Part shown: piece by piece, positions 33,544-43,563 of the stretch | Layout: each line of letters opens with the position of its first letter | Position numbering within the stretch: position 1 is the first letter of the stretch | Assembly: GCF_020521235.1 (NCBI RefSeq) | Contig: NZ_BLAY01000052.1 | Location: 1 to 56,133, forward strand | Direction: 5' to 3' | DNA length: 56,133 nucleotides | DNA from: Microseira wollei NIES-4236 | GTDB lineage: Bacteria; Cyanobacteriota; Cyanobacteriia; Cyanobacteriales; Aerosakkonemataceae | Notes under the pieces: generated by a model | Told to the model about the DNA's origin: nothing | Seen by the model: the letters and a program-made list of their open reading frames with translations, nothing else | Databases searched by the model: none | Program-made: the position numbers and the translations under genes

Positions 33544-36500
33544 ATGAACCTTAAGCAATTTGTAGGTGAACTTGCCGAGCAGGGTGTAAAGTTGTGGGTC
33601 GAAGACGATCAGTTGCGCGTTCGTGCTGCAAAAGGAGTATTGACACCAAATCTGCGTGACTTACTGGCATTGCATAAGGCAGAGCTTGTGAAGTTGCTGC
33701 GGCATAGCAACGCGAGGGCAAATGATACTCACTTACCCATTGTACCTGTTTCACGAACTGGGAACTTGCCTGTGTCTTTTGCCCAGGAACGAATGTGGTT
33801 CTTGAGCCAGTTAGACCCAACTAACCCCCTTTACAACGAACCACAAGCTCTACGATTTCATGGTTTCCTGAACGTCGTTGCGTTAGAGAAAAGTCTCAAC
33901 AAGATTATCCAACGTCACGAAGCTTTACGTACAAATTTTGTAACGGTTGATGGGCAACCAGTTCAGGTAATTACTGAATCTTTGACCTTAAGTGTACCAG
34001 TAGTAGACTTGCAACACTTAAGAGAAAGTGAGAGAGAAATCCGGGTACAGCAATTAGCAACGGCAGAAGCCCAACAACCCTTTGACCTCGCAAGTGTTCC
34101 TTTAATCCGAGCAACTTTGCTTAAGCTAACAGAGGTAGAACACGTATTGCTGCTAACAATACACCACATTGTCTTTGATGGTTGGTCATGGGGAATAATT
34201 TTACGAGAGTTAGCAACTATTTACTCAGCCTTTTGCAATGACTTGTTCCCCGAGTTACCCTCTCTACCGATTCAGTACAAAGACTTTGCTGTTTGGCAGC
34301 GTCAGTGGTTAAATAAAGAGCTACTTTCGTCTCAACTGGCTTATTGGAAGCAACAACTGTCCGGTGCGCCAGATTTATTGGAACTGCCAGCCGACCGAGT
34401 GCGAAGAGCAACTCAAACCTTCCGGGGAGCGCATCAAAGATTTACACTTTCAAAAGAGCTAACTGCGGAGCTGATGAGTTTAAGTCAGCGGCAAGGAGTC
34501 ACCCTCTTTGTGACGCTTCTGGCGGCGTTTCAAACATTGCTTTACCGTTATACAGGGCAGACTGATATCTGCGTAGGGACGCCGCACGCTAACCGCGATC
34601 GCGCCGAAATTGGGGGATTGATTGGATTTTTCGTCAATACCCTCGTCCTGCGGACTGATATGTCGGGCAATCCGAGTTTTGAGGATGTACTGTATCGAGT
34701 TCGGGAAGTGACGCAGGGAGCTTATGCCCATAAAGACCTACCGTTTGCGAAGTTAGTAGAGGAATTGCAGATAAAACGTGACCTAAGCTACACACCACTG
34801 GTGCAGGTGATGTTGGCGTTTCACAATGTGCCGATGCCCGAGATACAGATCGAAGGCTTAACGGCGAGTCCATTAGCGGTAGAAAGCGCTACGGCGAAGT
34901 TTGATTTGCTTTTATCTTTAGAAAACACCGCCTCTGGACTAATTGGGGAATGGGAATACAATACCGATCTGTTTGATGGTACCACCATCGAGCGGATGGT
35001 AGGACATTTCCAGACTTTACTAGAGGCGATCGTCGCGAATCCAGAACAGCGGGTTTCTGAATTGCCCCTGCTGACAGAGCGAGAGCGGCACCAGCTATTG
35101 ATAGAGTGGAACAACACCACAAAAGAGTATCCCAAAGATAAGTGTATCCACCAGTTATTTGAGGAACAGGTTACGCTTACGCCCGACGCCATTGCGGTGG
35201 TTTTTGAAGGGGAACAACTGACCTATAATGAGCTTAACCAACGGGCGAACAGGATCGCACATCACCTGCAACGCCTGGGCGTGGGGCCAGAAGTGCTAGT
35301 GGGGATCTGCGTAGAGCGCTCCCTGGAGATGGTAGTAGGATTGCTGGGCATCCTCAAGGCTGGTGGCGCGTATGTACCTCTTGACCCAACTTATCCTTCC
35401 GAGCGTTTGGTCTTCATGCTAGAAGACGCTCAAGTGCCAGTGCTGCTGACTCAGGCGAAGTTAGTAGAGTCTTTTCCTAAACATCAAGCACGAATTGTCT
35501 GTCTAGACACAGACTGGGAAGTCATTGCCCAACAAAGCAAGGAGAATCTTAAAACCAGCGTGACGCCTGACAAAACGATCTATGTCGTTTACACCTCCGG
35601 CTCAACGGGGTTACCTAAGGGAGTTGCTGTTCCTCATCTGGCAGTAAACCGCTTGGTACTTAACACAAACTACATTAACTTAGGTTCAAAAGATGTAATT
35701 GCTCAAGTCTCGAACAGTTCTTTCGATGCTGCTACATTCGAGATTTGGGGAGCTTTACTTAACGGGGCGAAGCTCGTTGTTATAACTAAGGATGTAGCGC
35801 TTTCACCCTTGGATTTTGCCGCCGCGATCAAAGAGCAAGGAATTACCGTATTGTTCTTGACGACTGCTTTGTTCAATTTGCTAGCAAGAGAAGTCCCGTC
35901 GGCTTTCTCTTCAGTGCAACACCTTTTATTTGGAGGAGAAGCTGTCGAACTTCGGTGGGTTAAAGAAGTGCTGAAGAATGGTCCACCTGTACGGTTGCTT
36001 CATGTTTATGGGCCTACCGAAAGTACAACATTCACCACTTGGTATTTGATACAAGCTGTTCCAGAAGGGGCAAAAACCATTCCCATCGGTTGCCCCATAG
36101 CCAACACTCATTGTTTTCTGCTCGACGAGCATCTAAAACCTGTTCCCGTCGGTGTCCCTGGAGAACTGTACATCGGTGGAGATGGTCTGGCACGGGGCTA
36201 TCTGAACCGTCCCGATTTGACTTCTGAAAAATTTATCCCCAACCCCATAAGTAATGACCCACGATCACATCTGTACAAAACAGGAGACTTAGCCCGTTAC
36301 CTAAGTGACGGCAATATCGAGTTTCTGGGTCGAATTGACAATCAGGTGAAGCTTCGCGGCTTCCGCATCGAACTTGGAGAAATTGAAGCTGTGCTGGCCA
36401 CTCATCCCCAAGTTCAAGAAACCACAGTCATCGTCAGAGAAGATATCCAAAGCGATAAGCGCCTCGTCGCCTATATCGTTCCCAAGACCAAGACGGAACC

Positions 36501-39500
36501 AAACGCAGCACTACCTACAGTCAGTGAGTTGCGCTCCTTCCTCAAAAGTAAGCTCCCCGACTACATGGTGCCAAATGCCTTTGTAATATTAGAGGCAATA
36601 CCCCTGACTCCCAATGGTAAAATAGACCGCCACAACCTACCAGCCCCAGACCAAACTACTAGACCCGACGCAACTTATGTAATGCCGCAAACTAGGGTCG
36701 AACAAATCGTCGCAGCCGTTTGGCAAGAGATGCTTCATGTAGAGAAAGTGGGGATTTATGACAATTTCTTCGAGTTGGGAGGTCACTCATTGCTTGTGGT
36801 TCAGGTTCACCACAAATTGCAAGAAATCTTGGGAGTGAAGTTATCAGTAGTTGAAATGTTTCAATACCCAACTATACATTCTTTGAGCGAACACTTAAGT
36901 GATAATTTAGGTATACAGGATGCTTCAAGACAAAGCAATGGTCATGGGTTGAATCTTCGCGCTCGCCAAGCTTCAATGCAGCTACAAAGGCAACTTAGGC
37001 AGCATTATCAGTCAGATATAGCCATTATTGCTATGTCGGGTCAGTTTCCAAAAGCTCAAGATATAGATTCCTTATGGAATAACCTATGCAACGGGATAGA
37101 ATCTATATCATTTTTTTCGGAACAAGAAATGGTCGCCGAAGGTGTTAACATAAAGTGGCTGAATAACGCTAAACATGTAAGAGCCAGCGGTGTATTGTCA
37201 GACATAGAGCTATTTGATGCTTATTTTTTTGGTTATAGTCCCAAAGAAGCTGAATTGATAGATCCGCAACAACGCTTATTCTTAGAATGTGCTTGGTCAG
37301 CCATAGAAAAAGCAGGTTATGACCCAGAAAACTACAAGGGGTTGATTGGGGTTTACGCAGGATGTGGCGGGAATGATTACTTACTAAAAAATCTTTATCC
37401 TAACCGCGATATTTTAGAGTTGAACGATTTTGACAACCTGAGTTTTGGCAATGCTCCAGATCATCTGACGACTCGGGTTTCTTACAAACTCAACCTCAAA
37501 GGACCTGCACTTAACATACAAACGGCTTGTTCTACTTCATTAGTTGCCGTACACTTAGGGTGTCAAAGTTTGCTGAATGGCGAATGCGATATGGCGATCG
37601 CGGGTGGCGTTTCCATCCATCTTCCCCAAAAGACAGGCTATTTGTATCAAGAAGGCTTAATTTTATCTCCCGATGGACACTGCCGAGCTTTTGATGCCAA
37701 AGCAAAGGGAACTGTAGGTGGTAACGGTGTGGGAATTGTCGTTCTCAAGCGCTTAGCAGATGCGATCGCCGATGGTGACTACATCCATGCAGTGATTAAA
37801 GGCTCATCCATCAATAACGACGGTTCATTGAAAGTCGGCTATACAGCTCCCAGTATAGATGGTCAAGCCGCAGTAATTTCTCAAGCTCAGGCTGTAGCCG
37901 GAATTGATGCCGAGACAATTACTTATATAGAAGCTCATGGCACTGGAACTCCTCTAGGAGATCCCATTGAAATTGCAGCGCTAACACAAGCATTTTGTGC
38001 CAGTACCCAGAAGAAAGGCTTCTGTGCAATCGGTTCGCTGAAAACAAATATCGGACATCTAGATACGGCTGCTGGGGTGGCAGGTCTAATCAAGACTGTT
38101 CTAGCACTAAAACACAAGTTACTGCCACCTAGCTTGCACTTTGAACAACCATCACCCCAGATTGACTTCGCCAACAGTCCCTTTTACGTCAATACCAAAC
38201 TCTCCCCGTGGGAAACAAACGGCACTCCCCGCCGTGCTGGGGTCAGTTCTTTTGGTATGGGGGGTACTAATGCACACGTCGTTTTGGAGGAAACTCCTGC
38301 TGAATTTGAGTACAAAAGTCAGGAATCTGGGGAGCCGGGGAGAAAGTTTCAGTTGTTGGTACTCTCCGCCAAAACTGAGAGGGCACTCGATACTGCAACT
38401 GCAAATTTGGTTGAACATTTAACTCATCATCCTGATATTAACCTGGCTGATGTAGCTTACACGCTAGGGGTTGGTCGCAAAGCTTTCAACTATCGACGGA
38501 TATTGGTGTGCCGTGACAGGGAAGATGCTGCCAATACACTTTCTACCCAAGATCCGAAACGAATTTTTCCCAACGTCCAAGAACCTAAAAATCGCTCGGT
38601 CGCGTTCATGTTTTCGGGTCAGGGATCGCAATATGTGAATATGGCTGGGGAACTCTACCAAGAAGAACCGGCATTTCGCGAAAATATCGACCTTTGTGCA
38701 GAACTGCTTAAACCCAACCTGGGACTTGACTTGCGCTCTGTGCTGTATCCGAGTGAAGAACAAGCAGAACAAGCGGCAGAACAATTGAAGCAGACTGCGA
38801 TCGCACAACCCGCACTATTTACCATTGAGTACGCCTTAGCTAAATTATGGATGTCATGGGGCGTGCATCCCAAAGCAGCAATTGGTCACAGCATTGGCGA
38901 ATATGTGGCTGCAACTCTTGCAGGCGTTTTCTCCTTAGAAGAAGCATTATCCCTCGTTGCTGCACGGGGCCAGATCACGCAGCAAATGCCTTCAGGGTCG
39001 ATGCTTGCTGTACCACTTCCCCAACAGCAGGTGCAACCCCTCCTTGACAATAAACTCTCCCTAGCTGCAATTAACGGGTCATCCCTTTGCACGGTTTCAG
39101 GTGCTACAGATGCAATAGAAGCACTGCAACAGCAACTTCAAGCACAAGGCGTGGAATGTCGCCTCCTGCATACCTCTCATGCCTTCCATTCCTATATGAT
39201 GGAACCCATTTTAGAGACATTTACCGAGCAGGTGAAAAAAGTCAACCTAAAACCCCCTCAAATTCCCTATATTTCCAACGTGAGCGGAACTTGGATTACA
39301 GCAGAGGAGGCAACAAATCCAAGTTATTGGGCTAGACATTTACGCCAAACTGTACTTTTCAGTTCAGGCTTGCAAAGGTTGTTGCAAGAACAAGACTTTA
39401 TTTTACTAGAAGTTGGTCCTGGAAAGACGCTGAGTGCGATTGCGAAAAAACATGTAGATAAAGCGGCAGAACAGGTTATACTTTCTTCGTTAAGACATCC

Positions 39501-42066
39501 CCAAGACCAACAATCTGATGTGGCTTTTTTGTTGAACGCATTAGGCAAACTCTGGCTTGCAGGAATACAAGTAGATTGGGCAGGATTCTATGCTGGCTCC
39601 CAACGTTACCGCCTACCGTTGCCGACTTATCCATTTGAACGGCAGCGTTACTGGATTGAACCGCCTAAAGAAGCAGGGACGCGAAAAGAATTAAATTCCC
39701 ACTTCCACAACGCTGTCCCGGAATGGACATCAATAGTAGAAGCCGGTCGGACGCAGGCACTATCTGAACTCCCGAATTTTGACAACCCCACGTACCACGC
39801 AAAACAACAGTGTTTGAATCTTTTGTGCGTTGCTAACATGAACCTTGCTTTGAGAGACTTAGGTGCTTTTAGCAATCCAGCCGAAAAACATTCGATTAAA
39901 GATTTATTGTCGCAATTTTCGATTCTGCCGGAATATGAGCAATTGCTGTCTCGATGGCTGAAAGTTTTGGTCGAACACGATCAGTTACAGCAAGATGGGG
40001 AAAGGTTTACCAACTTTGTGCCAATTTCAACAGAGTCTTGGAATGCGCTTGCAGAAGAGGTCAAAGTCAGATGGGCAGACACGCCCCTATGGGCAGAAAC
40101 GGTTCTGCTTGTTCGCGAAAAGCTTGCTGCCCTACTAACGGGACGAGAAAACTCGCGGGATGTGTTTTTTGCTAAAGGCTCCTTCGATAAGGCGGAAACT
40201 GTAGCTGGAGATTGGCCCATGCTGCATTACTATAATGCGATCGCGCGGGCAAGTTTGCAACGGGTAGTGAAATTATTGTCACCCCAAGTTAAGCTCCGAA
40301 TTTTGGAAATCGGGGCGGGAATGGGACTCACCACAGCAGAATTGCTACCGGTTCTGCCACTGCAACAAACTAGCTATACCTTTACTGACGTGGGACGTCT
40401 TTTCCTGGACAATGCCAAACAGAAGTTTAGTGCTTATCCATTTCTCGAATACCGCCTACTAAACATTGAGGAATCACCCAAGGCTCAAGGGTATGAGGAA
40501 CATAGCTTTGATATGGTAGTAGCCGCAAATGTGCTACATGTAACTCGTAATATGGGAGAAACCCTAGAGCATGTCCGCTCTTTATTGGCTCCTGGAGGTT
40601 TTCTGCTGGTTTGGGAAGTAACGCAACCTCTGTTAGAGTTTGATATCACCGATGGTTTTCTGATGAAACCGTTAGATGATGGAGAACGAAGCCAAAGTAA
40701 TCCATTTTTATCAAAACAACAGTGGATCTGGGCGCTACGGGAACATGGATTTGTTGAGGTAGCTGCTTTGCCTGAAACAGAAGTTTTAGGATTCCATATT
40801 TTGCTGGCTAAGGCTTCTGGATTCGCGAATGTATCGGCGACTACAGCATTTACAGTATGCCCTGATGATGCTATCAAGACCGATGTTGAAACTTTGCAGG
40901 CAAAGTCTCCAAAGAAAGATTTCTCCTCACTCCACTCAACAAGACCGAATTTACCGAATCCCTATGTTGCTCCCCGCAATCAGATCGAACGAACCATAAC
41001 TGAAATATGGCAAAAATTCTTTGGTATTGAGCAGGTGGGAATCTACGATGACTTTTTTGAATTGGGGGGAGATTCCTTGCTGGCAGTTCACCTGATTTCT
41101 AAATTATGTGAAACCCTGAAAATAGAATTGTCTTCTCACAGCTTGATCAGTTCATCCACTATTGCGAGTTTGGCTGAATTAATAGAACAAACCGCGACCG
41201 CCTCTACCCTTCTTAACCAACCACCTAAACAAGCCCTGCCCGAATTACTGGTCGAAATTAAGTCCGGTAGTTTTAAACAACCTCTTTTCTTAATACATCC
41301 TGCTGGCGGACAAGTCTACATATATCGTGATTTGGCAAAATATCTAGGCTCAGATTATCCAGTCTATGGGCTACAGGCACAAGGGATAGATGGGAAAAAA
41401 CAAACACTCACTCAAATTGAGGAGATGGCGACTAAATATATCGAAGCACTGCGCGTTGTCCAGCCTGATGGACCATATTTTCTTGGGGGTGCTTCTTCTG
41501 GAGGTACTGTGGCTTTCGAGATGGCACAGCAATTGTTGGCACTGGGTGAACAAGTAGCACTGCTCGCACTCATAGATACTCCAGGTCCTGGTCAAATGCC
41601 CGCGAAAGTGGAAGATGATGATCTGCTTTTGTTGGCTTATTTACTCAATGTCGGTGCTAACTTTTCCTTTTCTCCAGAAGATTTTCAACAAATGGAACCG
41701 GACGAGCGATTGCTTCAATTTGTAGAGCAGGTTAGGCACTCTATGAGATTGCCTCCTGATTACGGGCTTGCCGAGCTTCGCTTCTTCCTTCACCTCCTCA
41801 AGGTGGACGTTCAAGCTATGCGGAGCTACATACCACGAATCTACCCAGGTCGGGTCATCTTTTTCCGCGCCAACGAGCGGGATGCAACTAATCCCCAAAA
41901 CCCAGAGCTAGCTTGGGTGAATTTGGCAGCGGGAGGATTAGAGGTTCACGAAGTCCCTGGTAATCACATTACTATGAATTACGCTCCCAACGCCCAAGTC
42001 ATAGCCGAACATCTGAGGGCATACCTGTTGTCTTTGAGCGTTGGGAGCAGTAAACTAAATACTTAA
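33544..42066 (+). CDS. Hybrid NRPS-PKS: TubC docking-C-A-PCP-KS-AT-MT-ACP-TE
   Basis: 2840 residues. N-terminal TubC docking domain (1-55: GVKLWVEDDQLRVRAAKG, LTPNLRDLLALHKAELV). Full C domain with HHIVFDG (~207). A domain: A3 YTSGSTGLPKG (~682), by-eye code DAFFLGVTF, close to Ile-type codes; LHVYGPTE. PCP LGGHSLLVV (~1079). KS TACSTSLVAVH (~1327) with EAHGTGTPLGD. AT GQGSQYVNMA, GHSIGEYVAA (~1781), HAFH (~1879), so malonyl-CoA. Methyltransferase LEIGAGMGLTT (~2255). There is no KR, DH or ER. ACP LGGDSLLAV (~2507). Thioesterase GGASSGG with Ser2651 and a GNHITM His. It would condense an Ile-like residue with the enoyl chain, add a methylated C2 unit left as a ketone, and release. Being the only TE, it ends the assembly line. 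Confidence 0.93.
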   Translation: MNLKQFVGELAEQGVKLWVEDDQLRVRAAKGVLTPNLRDLLALHKAELVKLLRHSNARANDTHLPIVPVSRTGNLPVSFAQERMWFLSQLDPTNPLYNEPQALRFHGFLNVVALEKSLNKIIQRHEALRTNFVTVDGQPVQVITESLTLSVPVVDLQHLRESEREIRVQQLATAEAQQPFDLASVPLIRATLLKLTEVEHVLLLTIHHIVFDGWSWGIILRELATIYSAFCNDLFPELPSLPIQYKDFAVWQRQWLNKELLSSQLAYWKQQLSGAPDLLELPADRVRRATQTFRGAHQRFTLSKELTAELMSLSQRQGVTLFVTLLAAFQTLLYRYTGQTDICVGTPHANRDRAEIGGLIGFFVNTLVLRTDMSGNPSFEDVLYRVREVTQGAYAHKDLPFAKLVEELQIKRDLSYTPLVQVMLAFHNVPMPEIQIEGLTASPLAVESATAKFDLLLSLENTASGLIGEWEYNTDLFDGTTIERMVGHFQTLLEAIVANPEQRVSELPLLTERERHQLLIEWNNTTKEYPKDKCIHQLFEEQVTLTPDAIAVVFEGEQLTYNELNQRANRIAHHLQRLGVGPEVLVGICVERSLEMVVGLLGILKAGGAYVPLDPTYPSERLVFMLEDAQVPVLLTQAKLVESFPKHQARIVCLDTDWEVIAQQSKENLKTSVTPDKTIYVVYTSGSTGLPKGVAVPHLAVNRLVLNTNYINLGSKDVIAQVSNSSFDAATFEIWGALLNGAKLVVITKDVALSPLDFAAAIKEQGITVLFLTTALFNLLAREVPSAFSSVQHLLFGGEAVELRWVKEVLKNGPPVRLLHVYGPTESTTFTTWYLIQAVPEGAKTIPIGCPIANTHCFLLDEHLKPVPVGVPGELYIGGDGLARGYLNRPDLTSEKFIPNPISNDPRSHLYKTGDLARYLSDGNIEFLGRIDNQVKLRGFRIELGEIEAVLATHPQVQETTVIVREDIQSDKRLVAYIVPKTKTEPNAALPTVSELRSFLKSKLPDYMVPNAFVILEAIPLTPNGKIDRHNLPAPDQTTRPDATYVMPQTRVEQIVAAVWQEMLHVEKVGIYDNFFELGGHSLLVVQVHHKLQEILGVKLSVVEMFQYPTIHSLSEHLSDNLGIQDASRQSNGHGLNLRARQASMQLQRQLRQHYQSDIAIIAMSGQFPKAQDIDSLWNNLCNGIESISFFSEQEMVAEGVNIKWLNNAKHVRASGVLSDIELFDAYFFGYSPKEAELIDPQQRLFLECAWSAIEKAGYDPENYKGLIGVYAGCGGNDYLLKNLYPNRDILELNDFDNLSFGNAPDHLTTRVSYKLNLKGPALNIQTACSTSLVAVHLGCQSLLNGECDMAIAGGVSIHLPQKTGYLYQEGLILSPDGHCRAFDAKAKGTVGGNGVGIVVLKRLADAIADGDYIHAVIKGSSINNDGSLKVGYTAPSIDGQAAVISQAQAVAGIDAETITYIEAHGTGTPLGDPIEIAALTQAFCASTQKKGFCAIGSLKTNIGHLDTAAGVAGLIKTVLALKHKLLPPSLHFEQPSPQIDFANSPFYVNTKLSPWETNGTPRRAGVSSFGMGGTNAHVVLEETPAEFEYKSQESGEPGRKFQLLVLSAKTERALDTATANLVEHLTHHPDINLADVAYTLGVGRKAFNYRRILVCRDREDAANTLSTQDPKRIFPNVQEPKNRSVAFMFSGQGSQYVNMAGELYQEEPAFRENIDLCAELLKPNLGLDLRSVLYPSEEQAEQAAEQLKQTAIAQPALFTIEYALAKLWMSWGVHPKAAIGHSIGEYVAATLAGVFSLEEALSLVAARGQITQQMPSGSMLAVPLPQQQVQPLLDNKLSLAAINGSSLCTVSGATDAIEALQQQLQAQGVECRLLHTSHAFHSYMMEPILETFTEQVKKVNLKPPQIPYISNVSGTWITAEEATNPSYWARHLRQTVLFSSGLQRLLQEQDFILLEVGPGKTLSAIAKKHVDKAAEQVILSSLRHPQDQQSDVAFLLNALGKLWLAGIQVDWAGFYAGSQRYRLPLPTYPFERQRYWIEPPKEAGTRKELNSHFHNAVPEWTSIVEAGRTQALSELPNFDNPTYHAKQQCLNLLCVANMNLALRDLGAFSNPAEKHSIKDLLSQFSILPEYEQLLSRWLKVLVEHDQLQQDGERFTNFVPISTESWNALAEEVKVRWADTPLWAETVLLVREKLAALLTGRENSRDVFFAKGSFDKAETVAGDWPMLHYYNAIARASLQRVVKLLSPQVKLRILEIGAGMGLTTAELLPVLPLQQTSYTFTDVGRLFLDNAKQKFSAYPFLEYRLLNIEESPKAQGYEEHSFDMVVAANVLHVTRNMGETLEHVRSLLAPGGFLLVWEVTQPLLEFDITDGFLMKPLDDGERSQSNPFLSKQQWIWALREHGFVEVAALPETEVLGFHILLAKASGFANVSATTAFTVCPDDAIKTDVETLQAKSPKKDFSSLHSTRPNLPNPYVAPRNQIERTITEIWQKFFGIEQVGIYDDFFELGGDSLLAVHLISKLCETLKIELSSHSLISSSTIASLAELIEQTATASTLLNQPPKQALPELLVEIKSGSFKQPLFLIHPAGGQVYIYRDLAKYLGSDYPVYGLQAQGIDGKKQTLTQIEEMATKYIEALRVVQPDGPYFLGGASSGGTVAFEMAQQLLALGEQVALLALIDTPGPGQMPAKVEDDDLLLLAYLLNVGANFSFSPEDFQQMEPDERLLQFVEQVRHSMRLPPDYGLAELRFFLHLLKVDVQAMRSYIPRIYPGRVIFFRANERDATNPQNPELAWVNLAAGGLEVHEVPGNHITMNYAPNAQVIAEHLRAYLLSLSVGSSKLNT

Positions 42067-42073
42067 GTTAACC

Positions 42074-42150
42074 CTCGTTCCCAGGCTGAGCCTGGGAACG
42101 AGATATCGAGGCTCCGCCTCGTTGTTGATACTGCTGCAAGATGTGAACTT
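42074..42150. repeat. GGGAACGAG palindrome element, short copy 2
   Basis: CTCGTTCCCAGG-CTGAG-CCTGGGAACGAG hairpin, a second GAGGC-TCC-GCCTC hairpin, then TGCAAGATGTGAACTTA, the end sequence of the element at 10121-10234. It directly follows the NRPS-PKS stop and may act as terminator or attenuator before the glycosyltransferases. Confidence 0.65.
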
Positions 42151-42194
42151 AGGGACTTGCAGCCATATTGGTTTCTTCTCACTTTATCAGTACA

Positions 42195-43409
42195 ATGTCG
42201 AACATCGTTTATTTCAACCTACGTGCCCACTCAACTGTTAATTCCACTCTCGGAATAGTGCAGGAGTTAGTGCGGCGGGGAGAACAGGTAGATTACTATT
42301 GTTATGAGGAATTCCGCAATAAAATCGAGTCTGTAGGTGCCCAATTCCATCAGCTTCCTGCCAATCCAGATTTGTGGTTGGACGAAACCGCAACGCCGCA
42401 ATCTGCCTCAATGGAAACGAGTTTGGAAGCAATCCCGATTCTATTGGAACATTTCCAACGCGATCGCCCAAAGCTACTTATCTTTAATTCAGCCTGCTTA
42501 TGGGGATGCCTTCTTGGTGAGTTGCTGAAGCTTCCCACAGTTGCTACTCACATCCATCACCTTGTACCACGTCGATTTATTCCACCGCTTCCAGTACTTT
42601 TAGCACCAAACTGCATCAGAAGATTTTCTGAAAACCCAAAAATTGTTGACAAACACAGAAGCCTTTGGACTCTGTTGAAGCAAAAATATCAGTTTGAGCG
42701 CGTGAACAAAAACGATTTGTTCAAGCTAATGCGCTATATGCTCTTCTTCCACGGCGATCTGAATATTGTCTTCACATCTGAAATTTTCCAGATCGAGCGA
42801 GAAAACTTTGACTCCAGTTACATCTTCACTGGTCCGTGTTACAGCAAAAGCTCGCTTGAACCGGAGTCTTGCTGGGCGAAAATTGAAGGAAAGTCGGTGA
42901 TTTATATTTCACTTGGAACAGTATTCAATCAGAATATTCCCTTCTTTAAGAAATGCCTGCAAGCGTTTGGCAATAGTCATCATATTGTGGTAATGACTGT
43001 TGGCAATTCTGTGGATATTAATTTGCTTGGAGAGATTCCACCTAACTTTATTGTCAAAAATTTTGTGCCGCAACTAGAAGTTATTAAGTACGCTAGTGTC
43101 TTTATTTATCATGGTGGTATGCAGAGTACTTTGGACGCGCTAACTCACCAAGTTCCGCTAGTTTTATTTCCTCAATATTCAGAGCAGTATTTGACAGCCC
43201 ATAGATTAGAGGAGTTGGGTGTGGGGATATGGGTTAAACAGCAAAACATTGAGTCGCAGAAATTGCGCGAATTGGTGGAAAAGGTAATGCAGGATTCGTT
43301 CATTCGTTGCAATGTGGAGCGATTGGGCAAATCCTTGGTAGAAGCAGGCGGCACTCAAAGGGCTGTTGACAAAATTCTAGAATTCAAACAGCAATTTCGC
43401 AGATTTTAA
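42195..43409 (+). CDS. UGT/MGT-type glycosyltransferase 1
   Basis: 404 residues from the ATG at 42195; the longer frame starts with TTG at 42168 and adds residues absent from its paralogue. GT-B fold: N-terminal MSNIVYFNLRAHSTVNSTLG (GT1 acceptor-domain start), and the C-terminal donor-binding block ASVFIYHGGMQSTLDALTHQ, VPLVLFPQYSEQYLTAHRLE, ELGVG. This is the macrolide glycosyltransferase/UGT pattern. It would transfer a sugar from a nucleotide donor to the hydroxyl or enol of the cluster product, for tailoring or self-protection. No deoxysugar genes are present, so a common UDP-sugar is likely. A near-identical 3' end is shared with the second copy. Confidence 0.88.
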   Translation: MSNIVYFNLRAHSTVNSTLGIVQELVRRGEQVDYYCYEEFRNKIESVGAQFHQLPANPDLWLDETATPQSASMETSLEAIPILLEHFQRDRPKLLIFNSACLWGCLLGELLKLPTVATHIHHLVPRRFIPPLPVLLAPNCIRRFSENPKIVDKHRSLWTLLKQKYQFERVNKNDLFKLMRYMLFFHGDLNIVFTSEIFQIERENFDSSYIFTGPCYSKSSLEPESCWAKIEGKSVIYISLGTVFNQNIPFFKKCLQAFGNSHHIVVMTVGNSVDINLLGEIPPNFIVKNFVPQLEVIKYASVFIYHGGMQSTLDALTHQVPLVLFPQYSEQYLTAHRLEELGVGIWVKQQNIESQKLRELVEKVMQDSFIRCNVERLGKSLVEAGGTQRAVDKILEFKQQFRRF

Positions 43410-43424
43410 ATAAAGGATAAAGTA

Positions 43425-43562
43425 ATGAAAGAAATAAATGTTGTACAAAAAAATTATTATGAAGTTGCTGACCGATATGATGAATGCTATGGGGTCAATG
43501 ATTAAATCGCAACCAAGCTTTTGAAATGTTTTCTTCCTTTAAATAAAGCAAGGATAAAATAA
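43425..43562 (+). pseudogene. Methyltransferase N-terminal remnant
   Basis: A 26-codon frame, MKEINVVQKNYYEVADRYDE-CYGVND, ends in TAA at 43503; beyond that stop the same frame continues IATKLLKCFLPLNKARIK. This looks like the N terminus of a SAM-dependent methyltransferase, in which NYYxxVADRYDE leads to the motif I LDLGCGTG. Motif I and the rest are missing: the remnant ends exactly where the second glycosyltransferase starts. SD-like AAGGATAA precedes its ATG. Inferred: a tailoring methyltransferase once lay between the two glycosyltransferases and was deleted. Confidence 0.6.
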
Positions 43563-43563
43563 A

